Below are positions 18,236 through 26,570 of a stretch of 64,000 bases of DNA, in pieces. The stretch lies in NCBI GenBank assembly GCA_046296295.1, contig JBKBLG010000011.1:38228-102227 (forward strand), read 5' to 3'. This DNA is from UBA10646 sp046296295. GTDB lineage: Bacteria; Bacteroidota; Bacteroidia; Chitinophagales; Chitinophagaceae. The position numbers and the translations under genes are program-made. The notes beneath the pieces were generated by a model, which worked only from the letters and a program-made list of their open reading frames with translations, ran no database searches and had not been told where the DNA came from. The number at the start of each line of letters is the position of its first letter. Positions within the stretch are counted from its first letter, which is position 1.

Positions 18236-18442
18236 ATGCCTGGCGAAAAACAAAAAATATGGTTGCAGTACACATCGTTAGGTATGCAACTACTAACAAG
18301 CATTGCTTTAAGCACATATGTTGGGTTATGGCTCGATAAAAAGCAATGGGTTAGCTTTCCATTATTTGTGTGGTTGCTCCCCATAGTTGTAATTGTCGGA
18401 GGTATGTATCAACTAATAAAAGTGTTAAATAAAAATGACTAA
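18236..18442 (+). CDS. AtpZ/AtpI family small membrane protein
   Basis: 68 residues with two membrane segments (about 12-32 and 40-62) and the family core TYVGLWLDKKQ between them. AtpZ/AtpI proteins are assembly or ion-supply factors encoded at the head of F0F1-ATP synthase operons. Here the next gene overlaps by 8 bp, but no atpB/E/F genes follow: a SprT-like protease comes next. The ATP synthase genes must be elsewhere. Confidence 0.75.
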   Translation: MPGEKQKIWLQYTSLGMQLLTSIALSTYVGLWLDKKQWVSFPLFVWLLPIVVIVGGMYQLIKVLNKND

Positions 18443-18857
18443 ACCAAAGACTTCATTGTTCGAGCATATAAAAGTTACATTACTACTTTTAACAGTGGTT
18501 TTCCTTACGGTAAATGCTTTATTAAGTCCATTACAAGCTACTTTTCAGCAATATCAAATACAAACGAGTGTAGTATTATGGGGCAATGTATTGTTGTTTG
18601 TATTAAGTATTGGTGCCGCGTTATTGCATGGAGCAGGTATGCGAAGTACAGACCCATATGTGTTTTATCGTATGGTAATGTTGGCAACTATGCAAAAGCT
18701 GTTTATCAGTGCAATAGTAGTGGTGTTATATATAGTAGCAGTTGGTAAGGCTAAAAATGCACCGGGTATTTATGTTGGCATGGGGCTATATCTCATATAC
18801 ACAGCTATAGAAGTAGTTGGGGCATTACGACTTAGTAACAAAAGGCAACAAGCTTAA
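18435..18857 (+). CDS. Four-helix membrane protein, likely partner of AtpZ/AtpI
   Basis: 140 residues with four predicted membrane helices (about 15-33, 46-66, 78-100 and 106-126). It overlaps the AtpZ/AtpI gene by 8 bp and abuts the SprT-like gene with no gap. In many Bacteroidota a hypothetical protein of this size and topology sits between atpZ/atpI and atpB, and this is likely the same protein. The interspersed word at 18502-18516 is read LTVNA at the end of the first helix. Confidence 0.6.
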   Translation: MTKPKTSLFEHIKVTLLLLTVVFLTVNALLSPLQATFQQYQIQTSVVLWGNVLLFVLSIGAALLHGAGMRSTDPYVFYRMVMLATMQKLFISAIVVVLYIVAVGKAKNAPGIYVGMGLYLIYTAIEVVGALRLSNKRQQA

Positions 18858-19475
18858 ATGGCGAAAGAGCATCCTATGCAAGCCTTAGCTGCCTATCTTC
18901 CCGATGGTAGCTTTGAACAAGTGGTTGCGTATTTGCATCAATACAAAGTGCACCTCACTGTAACCAAAGAACGTAAGCGTGTATTAGGTAACTATGCCCA
19001 CTTACCAAGCGATAATATTCATCGTATAACGGTGAATGGCAATCTTAATCAGTTTGAGTTTTTAATTACACTACTTCACGAGTTAGCTCATTTATTAACA
19101 TGGGTGCAGTACCAACGAAAAGCAGCACCGCATGGTACTGAGTGGAAGCAACAATATGGCTTGTTGCTAAAAGACTTTTTTATTTTTTTCCCCCCCGATG
19201 TACAAGCCGTTTTAAAAACCTATATCCATCATCCAGCGGCAACGGCCAATGGTGAAACCGCATTGTTACTAGCACTTCGCCAGTATGATAAGCCCAAGAG
19301 AGATGGTAGCATTATGTTAGCGCATTTACCGCAAGGGGCCCTTTTTAAGTACGAACAAAACCGAATTTTTGAAATTATAAAAAAGCGCCGTACACGCTAC
19401 GAATGCATTGAAATAGCAACAGGTAGGCGTTATTTATTTAGTGGTATTGCCGAGGTAGAACCTGTAACCACTTAA
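18858..19475 (+). CDS. SprT-like zinc metalloprotease domain protein
   Basis: 205 residues. HELAH at 74-78 (TLLHELAHLL) is the zincin motif of SprT/Spartan proteins; the sequence then continues HGTEWKQQYG, which holds the usual third zinc ligand region. The C-terminal part has RYECIEIATGRRYLFSG, close to a zinc-ribbon position in other SprT proteins, though no Cys pair is visible. No signal peptide. Homologues include DNA-protein crosslink proteases, but the bacterial cytoplasmic members are uncharacterised. It abuts the upstream gene (TAA then ATG). An interspersed-word variant at 19323-19338 is read HLPQG. Confidence 0.75.
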   Translation: MAKEHPMQALAAYLPDGSFEQVVAYLHQYKVHLTVTKERKRVLGNYAHLPSDNIHRITVNGNLNQFEFLITLLHELAHLLTWVQYQRKAAPHGTEWKQQYGLLLKDFFIFFPPDVQAVLKTYIHHPAATANGETALLLALRQYDKPKRDGSIMLAHLPQGALFKYEQNRIFEIIKKRRTRYECIEIATGRRYLFSGIAEVEPVTT

Positions 19476-19537
19476 CTAATTTGAAAAATACCTATCTTAG
19501 CTTGCAACATTCTAACACACTACCAAACTATACGAAC

Positions 19538-19843
19538 ATGAAAAAACTGGTTATTGTAGCATCGGCCATTGTAATTGCAACAGGTGCCTTTGCGCTGCAA
19601 GCCGCACGTAACCTTACGGTAAAAGTTGTAGATAACGTTAAAGGCGATCCTGCAACGCCTAACGCTAAAGTAACTAACCTAAGAACCAATCTTTTAGGAA
19701 GGGTTAATGCCGATAAAAGTATTACTATTCAAGGCTTACCAAATGATACTTTATTGGTAAGTGCTCCTAACAGACAGGCTGTAAAGGTGGTAGTAAATGA
19801 GGTAAGCAACGAGTATCATGTTACATTGCAGTTAAATCAATAG
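19538..19843 (+). CDS. Small exported protein, single beta-sandwich-like domain
   Basis: 101 residues from the ATG at 19538 (the frame extends to 19481 but that part does not look like protein). Signal peptide 1-22 (VIVASAIVIATGAFALQ). The remainder has alternating strands (LTVKVVDNVKGDPATPNAKV, ITIQGLPNDTLLVSAP) like a carboxypeptidase-regulatory-type domain. Function unknown. The interspersed word at 19611-19623 is read LTVK in the first strand. Confidence 0.6.
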   Translation: MKKLVIVASAIVIATGAFALQAARNLTVKVVDNVKGDPATPNAKVTNLRTNLLGRVNADKSITIQGLPNDTLLVSAPNRQAVKVVVNEVSNEYHVTLQLNQ

Positions 19844-19916
19844 TAGCGTTATTATTTCATTTTATATGTATTGAACTGTATTTGTTCAATACTTTTTTAT
19901 TTAGCATTGTAAGGTT

Positions 19917-20213
19917 ATGAAAGTTATAACAGCACAAGAACTTAAAGCAAAAATTGCAGCAGGCGAATCGGTGAAACTACTCGATGTTCGTGAACCCGAT
20001 GAAAGAGCAGATTTTCATATCGGTGGGGTGCATATACCACTTGGTAAGGTTCAAATTATGCAAATAGATGAAATTGAAGATTGGAAAGATGATGAAATTA
20101 TTGTGTATTGCCGTAGTGGCAAGCGTAGTATGATTGCCGCTATGGTACTAGAGCAAATGGGCTTTTCTAACTTGTACAATTTAGAAGGTGGTGTATTGGC
20201 TTGGCAAATGTAA
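19917..20213 (+). CDS. Rhodanese-like domain protein
   Basis: 98 residues, a single rhodanese module with catalytic loop YCRSGKRS (Cys 65), and the conserved LLDVREPDER and FSNLYNLEGGVLAW segments. It is close in length to GlpE/PspE but has no signal peptide, so it should act in the cytoplasm in sulphur transfer from thiosulphate or persulphides. It stands alone between an exported protein gene and a convergent SGNH hydrolase gene, separated from the latter by a long hairpin. Confidence 0.88.
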   Translation: MKVITAQELKAKIAAGESVKLLDVREPDERADFHIGGVHIPLGKVQIMQIDEIEDWKDDEIIVYCRSGKRSMIAAMVLEQMGFSNLYNLEGGVLAWQM

Positions 20214-20231
20214 TGGCACAACATAATAATA

Positions 20232-20276
20232 GTTAAAATAGATATGGCGGCCGAAGGCCGCCATATCTATTTTAAC
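20232..20276. terminator. Bidirectional hairpin between convergent genes (21-bp stem, GAA loop)
   Basis: A perfect 21-bp stem (20232-20252 with 20256-20276) closes on a 3-base GAA loop; the tip reads GGCGGCC-GAA-GGCCGCC. It lies between the rhodanese gene and the convergent SGNH hydrolase gene. The stem is A+T-rich at its base, so both strands can give a U-rich end. Confidence 0.75.
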
Positions 20277-20305
20277 ACCTTTATATATCATTAATTTTAA
20301 TTATA

Positions 20306-20893
20306 TTATTGTTGTAATAATGGTAATAATGCTGTTGCAACGAGTGTATTACCAGTGGTGTTAAGATGTACGCCATCGGTAGTTAAAATACCTTTATACG
20401 CATTTGTAGTATTGTGTATTTGTAGGTGTTGGGTGAACATTTGCCGTAAGGCTACACAAGTTATTTGATAATCGCTTGCAAGCCTTGTTACTACTTGGCT
20501 ATAGGCTTCTAAATCTGCATCCATAGGGTTGTTGTGGTTGATTTTTTCACCAATTACCGTGAGTGTACACAGTATTACCTTGCTTTGATGTTGAAGTAGT
20601 TTTTCAATAATTGCTCGGTAAAATTGTTCGTACTTTACAATATCAACACCAATGCCTTTTTCTTTATGCCAAATATCGTTAATGCCAATAAGTACAACGG
20701 TGGTATCGGGTTGGTGTATAAGTACATCGCGTTCTAAGCGTAGGTACAAATCGTACACTTTATTACCGCCGATACCCGCACCAATAAGTTGATAATCGGA
20801 TGCCGATAACTGTTGACGTAACTGTGCAATAAATCCATCGCCACTGTTGCCTTGCTGTGTAATAGAATCGCCAAAAAATACAATAGTATGCAT
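20306..20893 (-). CDS. SGNH/GDSL-type esterase
   Basis: 195 residues. Block I FFGDSITQQG (Ser 10), block II glycine GAGIGGNKVYD, block III GINDI and block V DGVHLN give the complete catalytic set of SGNH hydrolases (Ser, Gly, Asn, His). No signal peptide, so probably a cytoplasmic lysophospholipase-like or carbohydrate esterase; substrate not readable. ATG start at 20893. An interspersed-word variant at 20438-20452 is read ALRQM. Confidence 0.85.
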   Translation of the reverse strand: MHTIVFFGDSITQQGNSGDGFIAQLRQQLSASDYQLIGAGIGGNKVYDLYLRLERDVLIHQPDTTVVLIGINDIWHKEKGIGVDIVKYEQFYRAIIEKLLQHQSKVILCTLTVIGEKINHNNPMDADLEAYSQVVTRLASDYQITCVALRQMFTQHLQIHNTTNAYKGILTTDGVHLNTTGNTLVATALLPLLQQ

Positions 20894-20923
20894 GTGGCTA
20901 AGGTATTCATTTACGTAAGTAAA

Positions 20924-20947
20924 ACAGCGAGTATTACTACTCGCTGT
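20924..20947 (-). terminator. Rho-independent terminator after the TonB receptor gene
   Basis: Stem ACAGCGAGTA / TACTCGCTGT around TTAC, followed on the minus strand by TTTT. It is 31 bases past the receptor stop. A palindromic CATTTACGTAAGTAAA variant of the interspersed word abuts it at 20908-20923. Confidence 0.75.
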
Positions 20948-20962
20948 TGTGGCTTTTAAGTA

Positions 20963-20977
20963 ACCTTACGGTAAATG
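20963..20977 (+). repeat. Interspersed 15-bp word, intergenic copy (exact consensus)
   Basis: ACCTTACGGTAAATG directly next to the stop codon of the TonB receptor gene, between it and its terminator. Confidence 0.85.
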
Positions 20978-23347
20978 TTACAAGCTAATGTTCACCGCTA
21001 TCATATAGTTGGTGCCGGCCATCGGGAAAAAGAAATTTTCGGTAATGGTACTGCCGCCGGCAATATAACTGAAAGTGTAACCATTAGGCTCGTACTTGCG
21101 ATTGAAAATATTATTCACTTGTGCGTTCAACTGAATTGATTTGGCCCAACGGTTCGGAAGCTGATAACTTAAGCGTATGTCGTGTACAAAAAAATTCTGT
21201 AAACTGCGAGCTTTACTTTGAGTATTGTCAAGATATTGTCGGCCAACATATTTGCCAGGTAATGCCAAGCTAACATGCTTGATAGGCTTTGCTGTAACTT
21301 GATAATTGGCTACTATGTTCGGTGAAAAAGCAATGTCGGTATTATTGTGTACAATAGCTTCTTGCTTAAAAACAGGTGCGTCGTAGTTGTCAATATATTC
21401 GGTAAACTGTTTGATTTTGTTTTGGCTCAACGCAATATTAGCATTGGCTTGTAGCCAATGGTTGAACCGATAACTACCTTGTAACTCTAAGCCCATTCTG
21501 TAGCTATTGGGTACATTTACACGATTGTAGGCTCCCACATCGTTAATTTGTCCGGTTACAATTAGTTGGTTATGATATTGCATGTAATAGAACGTGGCAC
21601 CCCAAGTATATTTTGCGGTTTTGCGTTCAATGCCAAGTTCAACATCTTGTAATTGTTCGTGTTTAGGCTGGTTGGTAAGTCCGGCTTCAAAATCATCACG
21701 ATTAGGTTCTTTGTTGGCTACGGCATAACTTACGTAAAAGTTATAATCATTTTTTTGGTAGCTAATACCAACCTTGGGGTTCACAAAATCAAAGCTTCTA
21801 TCTACTTGCAGCGTCGGATTTTTTCTAAACCCATTCATGGTATGGCGAATGCTGCGGTATTGCATATCTGCAAATGCATACCAATTACCCTTGATATTAT
21901 GTAGCCATTTTGCAAACAAACTTTTGTCGCTTTTGTAAGCAGTTAAGTTGTACCATTTGTAGTCGCTAGGTACACCACCTTGTTCGGCCCAAATGATACG
22001 TCCGTAATGCTTACCATCGTACTGGCTCCATGTACCGCCAAGTGTAATTTCATTCCGTGCATCTTTATATTGTGCTGCAAAGTTTTGACCATAAAAATGG
22101 TTGTTGAGCCATAGCTGGCGAATCAAATCTGTTTCATCGGTACCGGGCCGCGGGTTTGTTAAAAAGTAATCGCTGTAAGCTTGGCCGCCTCTATATTCTT
22201 CATAATAACCCTTTCCGCGAACGTAATAACTAGCTATGTTCAAACTCCAACGGCTACTTAACTGATGATTTACAAACAACTGATAATGTGTTTGTTGATA
22301 GTTGTCGGTTTGGTTATCATAAGGCGTGCCCGGTTTGTCGGTACCAAGACTATTAAACGTTCTATTGGTTTTTAAAACAGCTTCTGGTATGCCATTCCAC
22401 GCCTGATAGGTGCGCTCTTTGCCGCCAAAAGTAGTGAATCGTACTTGCGTTTTTTTATCGATGTAAGCACCACTGAGGTAGAAAGCTTGCATATTGGTAC
22501 TAGCACGGTCTATAAAGCCATCACTCGCAATATTACTTAGGCGAGCATCTAAGGTAAAATGGTTATTAATTAAGCCGCTTCCTACTTTAATGGTGTTCTT
22601 CCAACTATTAAAACTGCCGTAGCTATTGTTTAATTCGGCATACGCAGTTTCATTCACTTCGTTGGTACTTAAGTTGATGGTAGCACCAAAAGCACCAACG
22701 CCATTTGTACTTGTACCTACGCCTCGTTGTATTTGTATGCTATTGGTACTACTTGCTAAATCTGGAAGATTTACAAAAAAAGTACCTTGGCTCTCTGCAT
22801 CGTTGTAAGGTATGCCATTGATGGTAACATTAATTCTTGTTGCATCGGTGCCACGAATGCGAATACCTGTGTATCCAATGCCATTGCCTGCATCGCTATT
22901 CGCTACAACTCCAGGTGTTTGATTTAAAATAAAGGGTAAATCCTGCCCGAAGTTATTAGCAGCAATTTCTGCTTTGCTAATATTTGTTTTCGTGAACGGA
23001 CTTTTATCGCTTGCTCTTGTTGCCCTTACTTCTAAAGGTTCAAGGTATAGCTCAGATGGCTTTAAACCAATCATTAACTTGCCCTTAGTGCTACTAGGTA
23101 CAAACTCGATACTAGTGCTTTGATAACCTATGGCAGTTATTGTAATGGTGTGAGCGCCGTTAGTCCATTTGCCCGTAAGGGCGTTACCCATATTATCGGT
23201 AATATAAATATTTTCATTGCTTTTAATGGTTGCTCCGGCAATGGGTTTGTTTGTGGTAGCATCTACTACAGTAATGTTCAATGGCGTTTGTGCCATTGCT
23301 ACGTTAATAGTTAGTGTAACGGCAATTGTTGTTCCCAACAGTTTCAT
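20978..23347 (-). CDS. TonB-dependent outer-membrane receptor, predicted thiamine transporter
   Basis: 789 residues. Signal peptide 1-19, a carboxypeptidase-regulatory-like domain (about 22-95), plug domain (about 115-225, with LPFILNQTPGVVANSDAGNG and IRIRGTD), then a 22-stranded barrel region to an aromatic C-terminus. It imports a substrate across the outer membrane using TonB energy. The substrate is indicated by regulation: the 5-prime region carries a TPP riboswitch (23430-23513), and TPP-controlled TonB receptors in Bacteroidota are predicted thiamine or thiamine-precursor transporters. Monocistronic, with its own terminator. A word variant at 23166-23182 is read ALTGKW. Confidence 0.88.
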   Translation of the reverse strand: MKLLGTTIAVTLTINVAMAQTPLNITVVDATTNKPIAGATIKSNENIYITDNMGNALTGKWTNGAHTITITAIGYQSTSIEFVPSSTKGKLMIGLKPSELYLEPLEVRATRASDKSPFTKTNISKAEIAANNFGQDLPFILNQTPGVVANSDAGNGIGYTGIRIRGTDATRINVTINGIPYNDAESQGTFFVNLPDLASSTNSIQIQRGVGTSTNGVGAFGATINLSTNEVNETAYAELNNSYGSFNSWKNTIKVGSGLINNHFTLDARLSNIASDGFIDRASTNMQAFYLSGAYIDKKTQVRFTTFGGKERTYQAWNGIPEAVLKTNRTFNSLGTDKPGTPYDNQTDNYQQTHYQLFVNHQLSSRWSLNIASYYVRGKGYYEEYRGGQAYSDYFLTNPRPGTDETDLIRQLWLNNHFYGQNFAAQYKDARNEITLGGTWSQYDGKHYGRIIWAEQGGVPSDYKWYNLTAYKSDKSLFAKWLHNIKGNWYAFADMQYRSIRHTMNGFRKNPTLQVDRSFDFVNPKVGISYQKNDYNFYVSYAVANKEPNRDDFEAGLTNQPKHEQLQDVELGIERKTAKYTWGATFYYMQYHNQLIVTGQINDVGAYNRVNVPNSYRMGLELQGSYRFNHWLQANANIALSQNKIKQFTEYIDNYDAPVFKQEAIVHNNTDIAFSPNIVANYQVTAKPIKHVSLALPGKYVGRQYLDNTQSKARSLQNFFVHDIRLSYQLPNRWAKSIQLNAQVNNIFNRKYEPNGYTFSYIAGGSTITENFFFPMAGTNYMIAVNISL

Positions 23348-23429
23348 TGTTGTAATTTTTTAAACATTGAAAAATGGGAACAGGTAATGTGGGCTTACGA
23401 GAAGGTTGGCATTAATGCCATAGTATTTG

Positions 23430-23513
23430 CATCCTTCCCTTCGCAGGCATTATCCTGTTCAGGTGTTACGGGTGTTATCTCAGCCATTTACTTAAGTAAA
23501 TAGCACCCCGAGG
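23430..23513 (-). promoter_or_regulatory. TPP (thiamine pyrophosphate) riboswitch
   Basis: On the minus strand the conserved THI-box blocks appear in order: CTCGGGGTGC (23512-23503), CTGAGATAACACCC (23483-23470), the ACCTGAACAGGATAATGCCTGC block and GCGAAGGGAAGG (23443-23433). The P3 arm is a neat hairpin GCTATTTAC-TTAA-GTAAATGGC (23482-23503). Downstream, a GAAGG...CCTTC pair (23401-23437) with an inner GGCATTAATGCC palindrome could be the switching hairpin before the receptor ATG at 23347. Thus the receptor gene should be repressed by TPP. Confidence 0.92.
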
Positions 23514-23635
23514 CTTTGTTGAAAATTTGGTGGCCACCGTTTGATTTCAACAGCTGCAAATTAAAACAGAAAATTTTGAATTTAGTTGTAACATTTTTTT
23601 TCAGTGGCCGTACCATACGTATAAATCAAGAAAAT

Positions 23636-24361
23636 ATGAGAAAGGTTATAGCTTTTTTATTAGCACTTTTGGCAACCGCAATGACACCATTGTTAGCCCA
23701 AGAAAATATAGTGATTGATGGTAATGCTCAGGCACGTGAAGTGGGCAACTTTACCGGGATAGAAGTACACAGCGGCATTGTGGCATATATATCTCAAGGT
23801 ACACAAAATGCCGTGGCAGTTAGTGCTGCCGATAACGAGGCTATAGCTAAAATTATTACCGAAGTTAAGAATGGTGTATTGATTGTTCGTGTTGATCGTG
23901 GTAGTTGGAATGGTTGGAATTGGAGCAACAAAAAGTTGAAAGCTTTTATCACTATTGCGGATATCAATAGCATTGCTCTGAGTGGCGGTAGTATTGCAAA
24001 AGTGAGCGGTACCTTACAAGCTGCCGATTTGAAATTGAGTGCATCTGGAGGTAGCATTTTGAATGCTAAGCTTAAAACAACCAATTTGAAAGTAGATTTA
24101 AGTGGTGGTAGTATTGCCAATGTTGATGGTACTACAGTCAACTTCACTGTAGCAGCAAGTGGCGGCAGTATTTGTAAGGGCTACGATTTAGAATCTACTT
24201 CGGCAAAGGTAGAAGCAAGCGGTGGCAGCATTATTAATCTGAATGTAACGAAAGATTTAAAGGCCGATGCTAGCGGTGGTAGTATTGTACACTACAAAGG
24301 AGCACCAGCCAATAAAAATACTGAGGGCAGTGGCGGCAGCATTATTAAAGCTAAAGATTAA
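23636..24361 (+). CDS. Head-GIN domain (DUF2807) exported protein with SGGSI repeats
   Basis: 241 residues from the ATG at 23636; a longer frame from 23516 begins with non-protein-like sequence. Signal peptide 1-22 (LLALLATAMTPLLAQ). The rest is a DUF2807 right-handed beta-helix: seven SGGSI repeats spaced by about 18-22 residues (first ALSGGSIAK, last SGGSIIKAKD), each a likely turn of the helix. Such proteins are exported and often called putative auto-transporter adhesin head GIN proteins; function unproven. Divergent from the TPP-controlled receptor gene. Confidence 0.8.
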   Translation: MRKVIAFLLALLATAMTPLLAQENIVIDGNAQAREVGNFTGIEVHSGIVAYISQGTQNAVAVSAADNEAIAKIITEVKNGVLIVRVDRGSWNGWNWSNKKLKAFITIADINSIALSGGSIAKVSGTLQAADLKLSASGGSILNAKLKTTNLKVDLSGGSIANVDGTTVNFTVAASGGSICKGYDLESTSAKVEASGGSIINLNVTKDLKADASGGSIVHYKGAPANKNTEGSGGSIIKAKD

Positions 24362-24368
24362 AAAAAGA

Positions 24369-24399
24369 TTTGGCAGATTGAATGAGATGCTTATTTTTG
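24369..24399 (+). promoter_or_regulatory. Promoter of tRNA-fMet (TTTG-N19-TATTTTTG)
   Basis: TTTG (24369-24372) and TATTTTTG (24392-24399) are separated by exactly 19 bases, the Bacteroidota sigma factor consensus. The downstream GCACTCCCAA is shared with the tRNA-Gly promoter at 49148-49178. Confidence 0.75.
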
Positions 24400-24454
24400 C
24401 ACTCCCAATCACAAAAAGGTTGGCTAAGATCTTATAAAATTATCAAACTTATAT

Positions 24455-24526
<72 letters not shown>

Positions 24527-24530
24527 CTAC

Positions 24531-24556
24531 AATCCCGCTTTTGCGGGATTTTTTTT
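24531..24556 (+). terminator. Rho-independent terminator of tRNA-fMet
   Basis: Stem AATCCCGC / GCGGGATT around TTTT, then a T-run (to 24556), four bases after the tRNA. Confidence 0.9.
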
Positions 24557-24562
24557 GTCTAT

Positions 24563-24577
24563 ACCTTACGGTAAATA
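24563..24577 (+). repeat. Interspersed 15-bp word, intergenic copy
   Basis: ACCTTACGGTAAATA, one mismatch at the last base, in the spacer between tRNA-fMet and era. Confidence 0.8.
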
Positions 24578-24652
24578 TTCCCCAGATTGCCTTTAGTAAG
24601 CATGTTTTGCTGCTGTTAAGGGCAAATACTCCGAAGTTTGCATCACAACATT

Positions 24653-25528
24653 ATGAAAGCAGGATTCGTTAACATATTTGGTAAGCCCAATGCAGGAAAA
24701 AGCACATTACTGAACGCTTTGCTTGGCGAAAAGCTAGCTATAGTTAGCAATAAAGTACAAACTACACGGCATCGTATCAAAGGTTTTTTAACAAGCCCCA
24801 ACGCTTATCAAATTATTTTCTCCGATACACCAGGTATTATAGAACCTAAGTACAAACTACACGAACGCATGATGCAAAGTGTAAAGAGTGCGTTAGAAGA
24901 TGCTGATATAGCGCTACTGATGGTAGATGCCAACGATGATGTTGCAGAGTGTAACGCCATTTTTGCATCGTTAAAGTTGCGAGTGCCTACCATAGTGGTA
25001 TTAAATAAGGCCGATAAAGTACCCGCCGATAAACTTAAAGCTGCTACTACTTTTTTTCAAGAACAACCTTACGGTAAATATGTATGCACTGTGAGTGCTT
25101 TAAAAAAATTAGGGTTAGATGCATTGCTACAACAAATAGTAGCACTTTTACCGGAAGGTATGCCCTTTTATAGCGAAGATGATTTAACCGATTTGCCTAC
25201 CAAGTTTTTTGTTGGTGAATTGATACGCGAAAAAATATACGAACTGTTTGGCGATGAAATACCCTATCATACCGCCGTGATGGTGAACGAGTTTAAAGAG
25301 AAAGAAACACTTATTAAAATTCAAGCCGATGTAATTGTACAACGCGAAACACAAAAAGTAATATTATTAGGGCAGGGCGGCAGCATGATTAAACAATTAG
25401 GCACACTTGCACGTAAGGATATAGAAGCTTTTTTGGGCGGCCAAAAAGTATTCTTGCAACTTTTTGTAAAAGTGCGTCCGAAGTGGAGAGATAACGATTT
25501 TCAACTGAAAGAATACGGGTATTTATAA
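24653..25528 (+). CDS. era: GTPase Era
   Basis: 291 residues from the ATG at 24653 (an in-frame TTG at 24638 was rejected). G1 GKPNAGKS (10-17), G3 DTPGI, G4 NKAD, and a C-terminal KH domain with GQGGSMIKQLGTLARKDIEA and FLQLFVKVRPKW. Era binds the 3-prime end of 16S rRNA and checks assembly of the 30S subunit. Followed 26 bp later by a conserved hypothetical gene. The interspersed word at 25066-25080 is read PYGKY, and an exact copy lies just after the stop. Confidence 0.96.
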   Translation: MKAGFVNIFGKPNAGKSTLLNALLGEKLAIVSNKVQTTRHRIKGFLTSPNAYQIIFSDTPGIIEPKYKLHERMMQSVKSALEDADIALLMVDANDDVAECNAIFASLKLRVPTIVVLNKADKVPADKLKAATTFFQEQPYGKYVCTVSALKKLGLDALLQQIVALLPEGMPFYSEDDLTDLPTKFFVGELIREKIYELFGDEIPYHTAVMVNEFKEKETLIKIQADVIVQRETQKVILLGQGGSMIKQLGTLARKDIEAFLGGQKVFLQLFVKVRPKWRDNDFQLKEYGYL

Positions 25529-25532
25529 CAAT

Positions 25533-25547
25533 ACCTTACGGTAAATG
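25533..25547 (+). repeat. Interspersed 15-bp word, intergenic copy (exact consensus)
   Basis: ACCTTACGGTAAATG in the 26-bp gap between era and the next gene; it fills most of the space where a ribosome-binding site would lie. Confidence 0.85.
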
Positions 25548-25554
25548 ACTGATC

Positions 25555-26118
25555 ATGCATTTGTTAGAACCTTTTTATAATTGGCGACATTTATACACTG
25601 CCGAAGCCGATGAAAAAACACCTTTCTACGGCAGAACCTACAGCGAATTTGAGTTTTCTCAAACCGTATATAATTACTACATACACCCGCAATGGGATGA
25701 TTTTGGTAGCAGAACATTGTATTGTAAAATTCTATTTGCCGATTACTTAGCCAATTATGCTATTATAGAACTCATTGGCGAGTGGAATGATGCCATTGAA
25801 AATGATATTATGACGTTGCGTAGAGAACTTACCGACCATTTATTCGCAGCAGGAATTACACGGTTTATTTTAATTGCAGAAAATGTACTCAATTTTCATA
25901 GTAGCGATAGAGAGTATTACCAAGAATGGTACGAAGAAGTAACTGATGAAAATGGTTGGATTATAATGCTGAATATGCCAGTACAAAGCCAACAAGATTT
26001 CATTAAAACAAAACTACATCGTTACGTTGAGTTGGTAGAGATGCCCCAATGGCGAACTTATAAACCTGAACTTATTTACCAGCAATTACAAGAGATGTTA
26101 TCCAAGCGTTTGGGTTAA
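25555..26118 (+). CDS. Conserved hypothetical cytoplasmic protein
   Basis: 187 residues, no signal peptide or membrane segment. The sequence is rich in Trp, Tyr and acidic residues (DREYYQEWYEEVTDENGW) and begins MHLLEPFYNWRHLY. I recognise it as a type of unannotated protein found near era in Bacteroidota but know no function. The stop codon lies inside a 36-bp perfect palindrome that serves as terminator. Confidence 0.75.
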   Translation: MHLLEPFYNWRHLYTAEADEKTPFYGRTYSEFEFSQTVYNYYIHPQWDDFGSRTLYCKILFADYLANYAIIELIGEWNDAIENDIMTLRRELTDHLFAAGITRFILIAENVLNFHSSDREYYQEWYEEVTDENGWIIMLNMPVQSQQDFIKTKLHRYVELVEMPQWRTYKPELIYQQLQEMLSKRLG

Positions 26119-26134
26119 CCCAAACGCTTGGATA
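26099..26134. terminator. 36-bp perfect palindrome overlapping a stop codon between convergent genes
   Basis: An 18-bp arm (ending GCGTTTGGGTT) and its exact complement (AACCCAAACGC...) have no loop. It contains the last codons and TAA of the upstream gene and lies 10 bp from the stop of the convergent thioesterase gene. It probably terminates both. Confidence 0.7.
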
Positions 26135-26144
26135 GTGTATTATA

Positions 26145-26570
26145 CTATACATTTTGCCAAATAAACTGTTCGCTTTTAGGGAGCTTATCCATCATACTTT
26201 GAAGTAGTTCTTTCGGTACTACTAGTTTTCTGGCATAGGTATCTATAAAAGCACCATCTACGCGTACAACTGCTGCTATTGTTTCGTTATTAATTAATAT
26301 TTGATGTTCTACACTCCAACGGCTATAATCGCGGCGGCATTGATATAAACTACCCGTCACTGTAACATGTTGATGAAGATGTATTTCTCGCTTGAAAACA
26401 GCTTCTTCTCTGAACAAAATAGGGCCTACATGCAATTGTTGTAACAGCGCAATGGTGATGCCTGCTTGTTGCATAATATGTAAGCGAGTAGTGGCGGCCC
26501 AATCGTAATATACACTATGGCGAACATGAAAATTAGCATCAATATCGGCCCAACGAACTTCAAATTGCAT
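26145..26570 (-). CDS. Acyl-CoA thioesterase, 4HBT hotdog fold
   Basis: 141 residues. The opening FEVRWADIDANFHVRHSVYYDWAATTR matches the 4-hydroxybenzoyl-CoA thioesterase pattern (the usual V-R-x-x-D-x-D-x-x-x-H-V-x-x-x-x-Y), with Asp 10 of DIDANFH in the catalytic position and the hotdog helix following. It should hydrolyse an acyl-CoA thioester in the cytoplasm; substrate unknown. ATG start at 26570. Confidence 0.8.
   Translation of the reverse strand: MQFEVRWADIDANFHVRHSVYYDWAATTRLHIMQQAGITIALLQQLHVGPILFREEAVFKREIHLHQHVTVTGSLYQCRRDYSRWSVEHQILINNETIAAVVRVDGAFIDTYARKLVVPKELLQSMMDKLPKSEQFIWQNV

Noticed and set aside
23990..24350. Tandem DNA repeat or CRISPR-like array
   Set aside because: The regular AGTGGCGGTAGTATT-like units are codons of the SGGSI beta-helix repeats in the head-GIN protein; spacing varies and spacers are coding.
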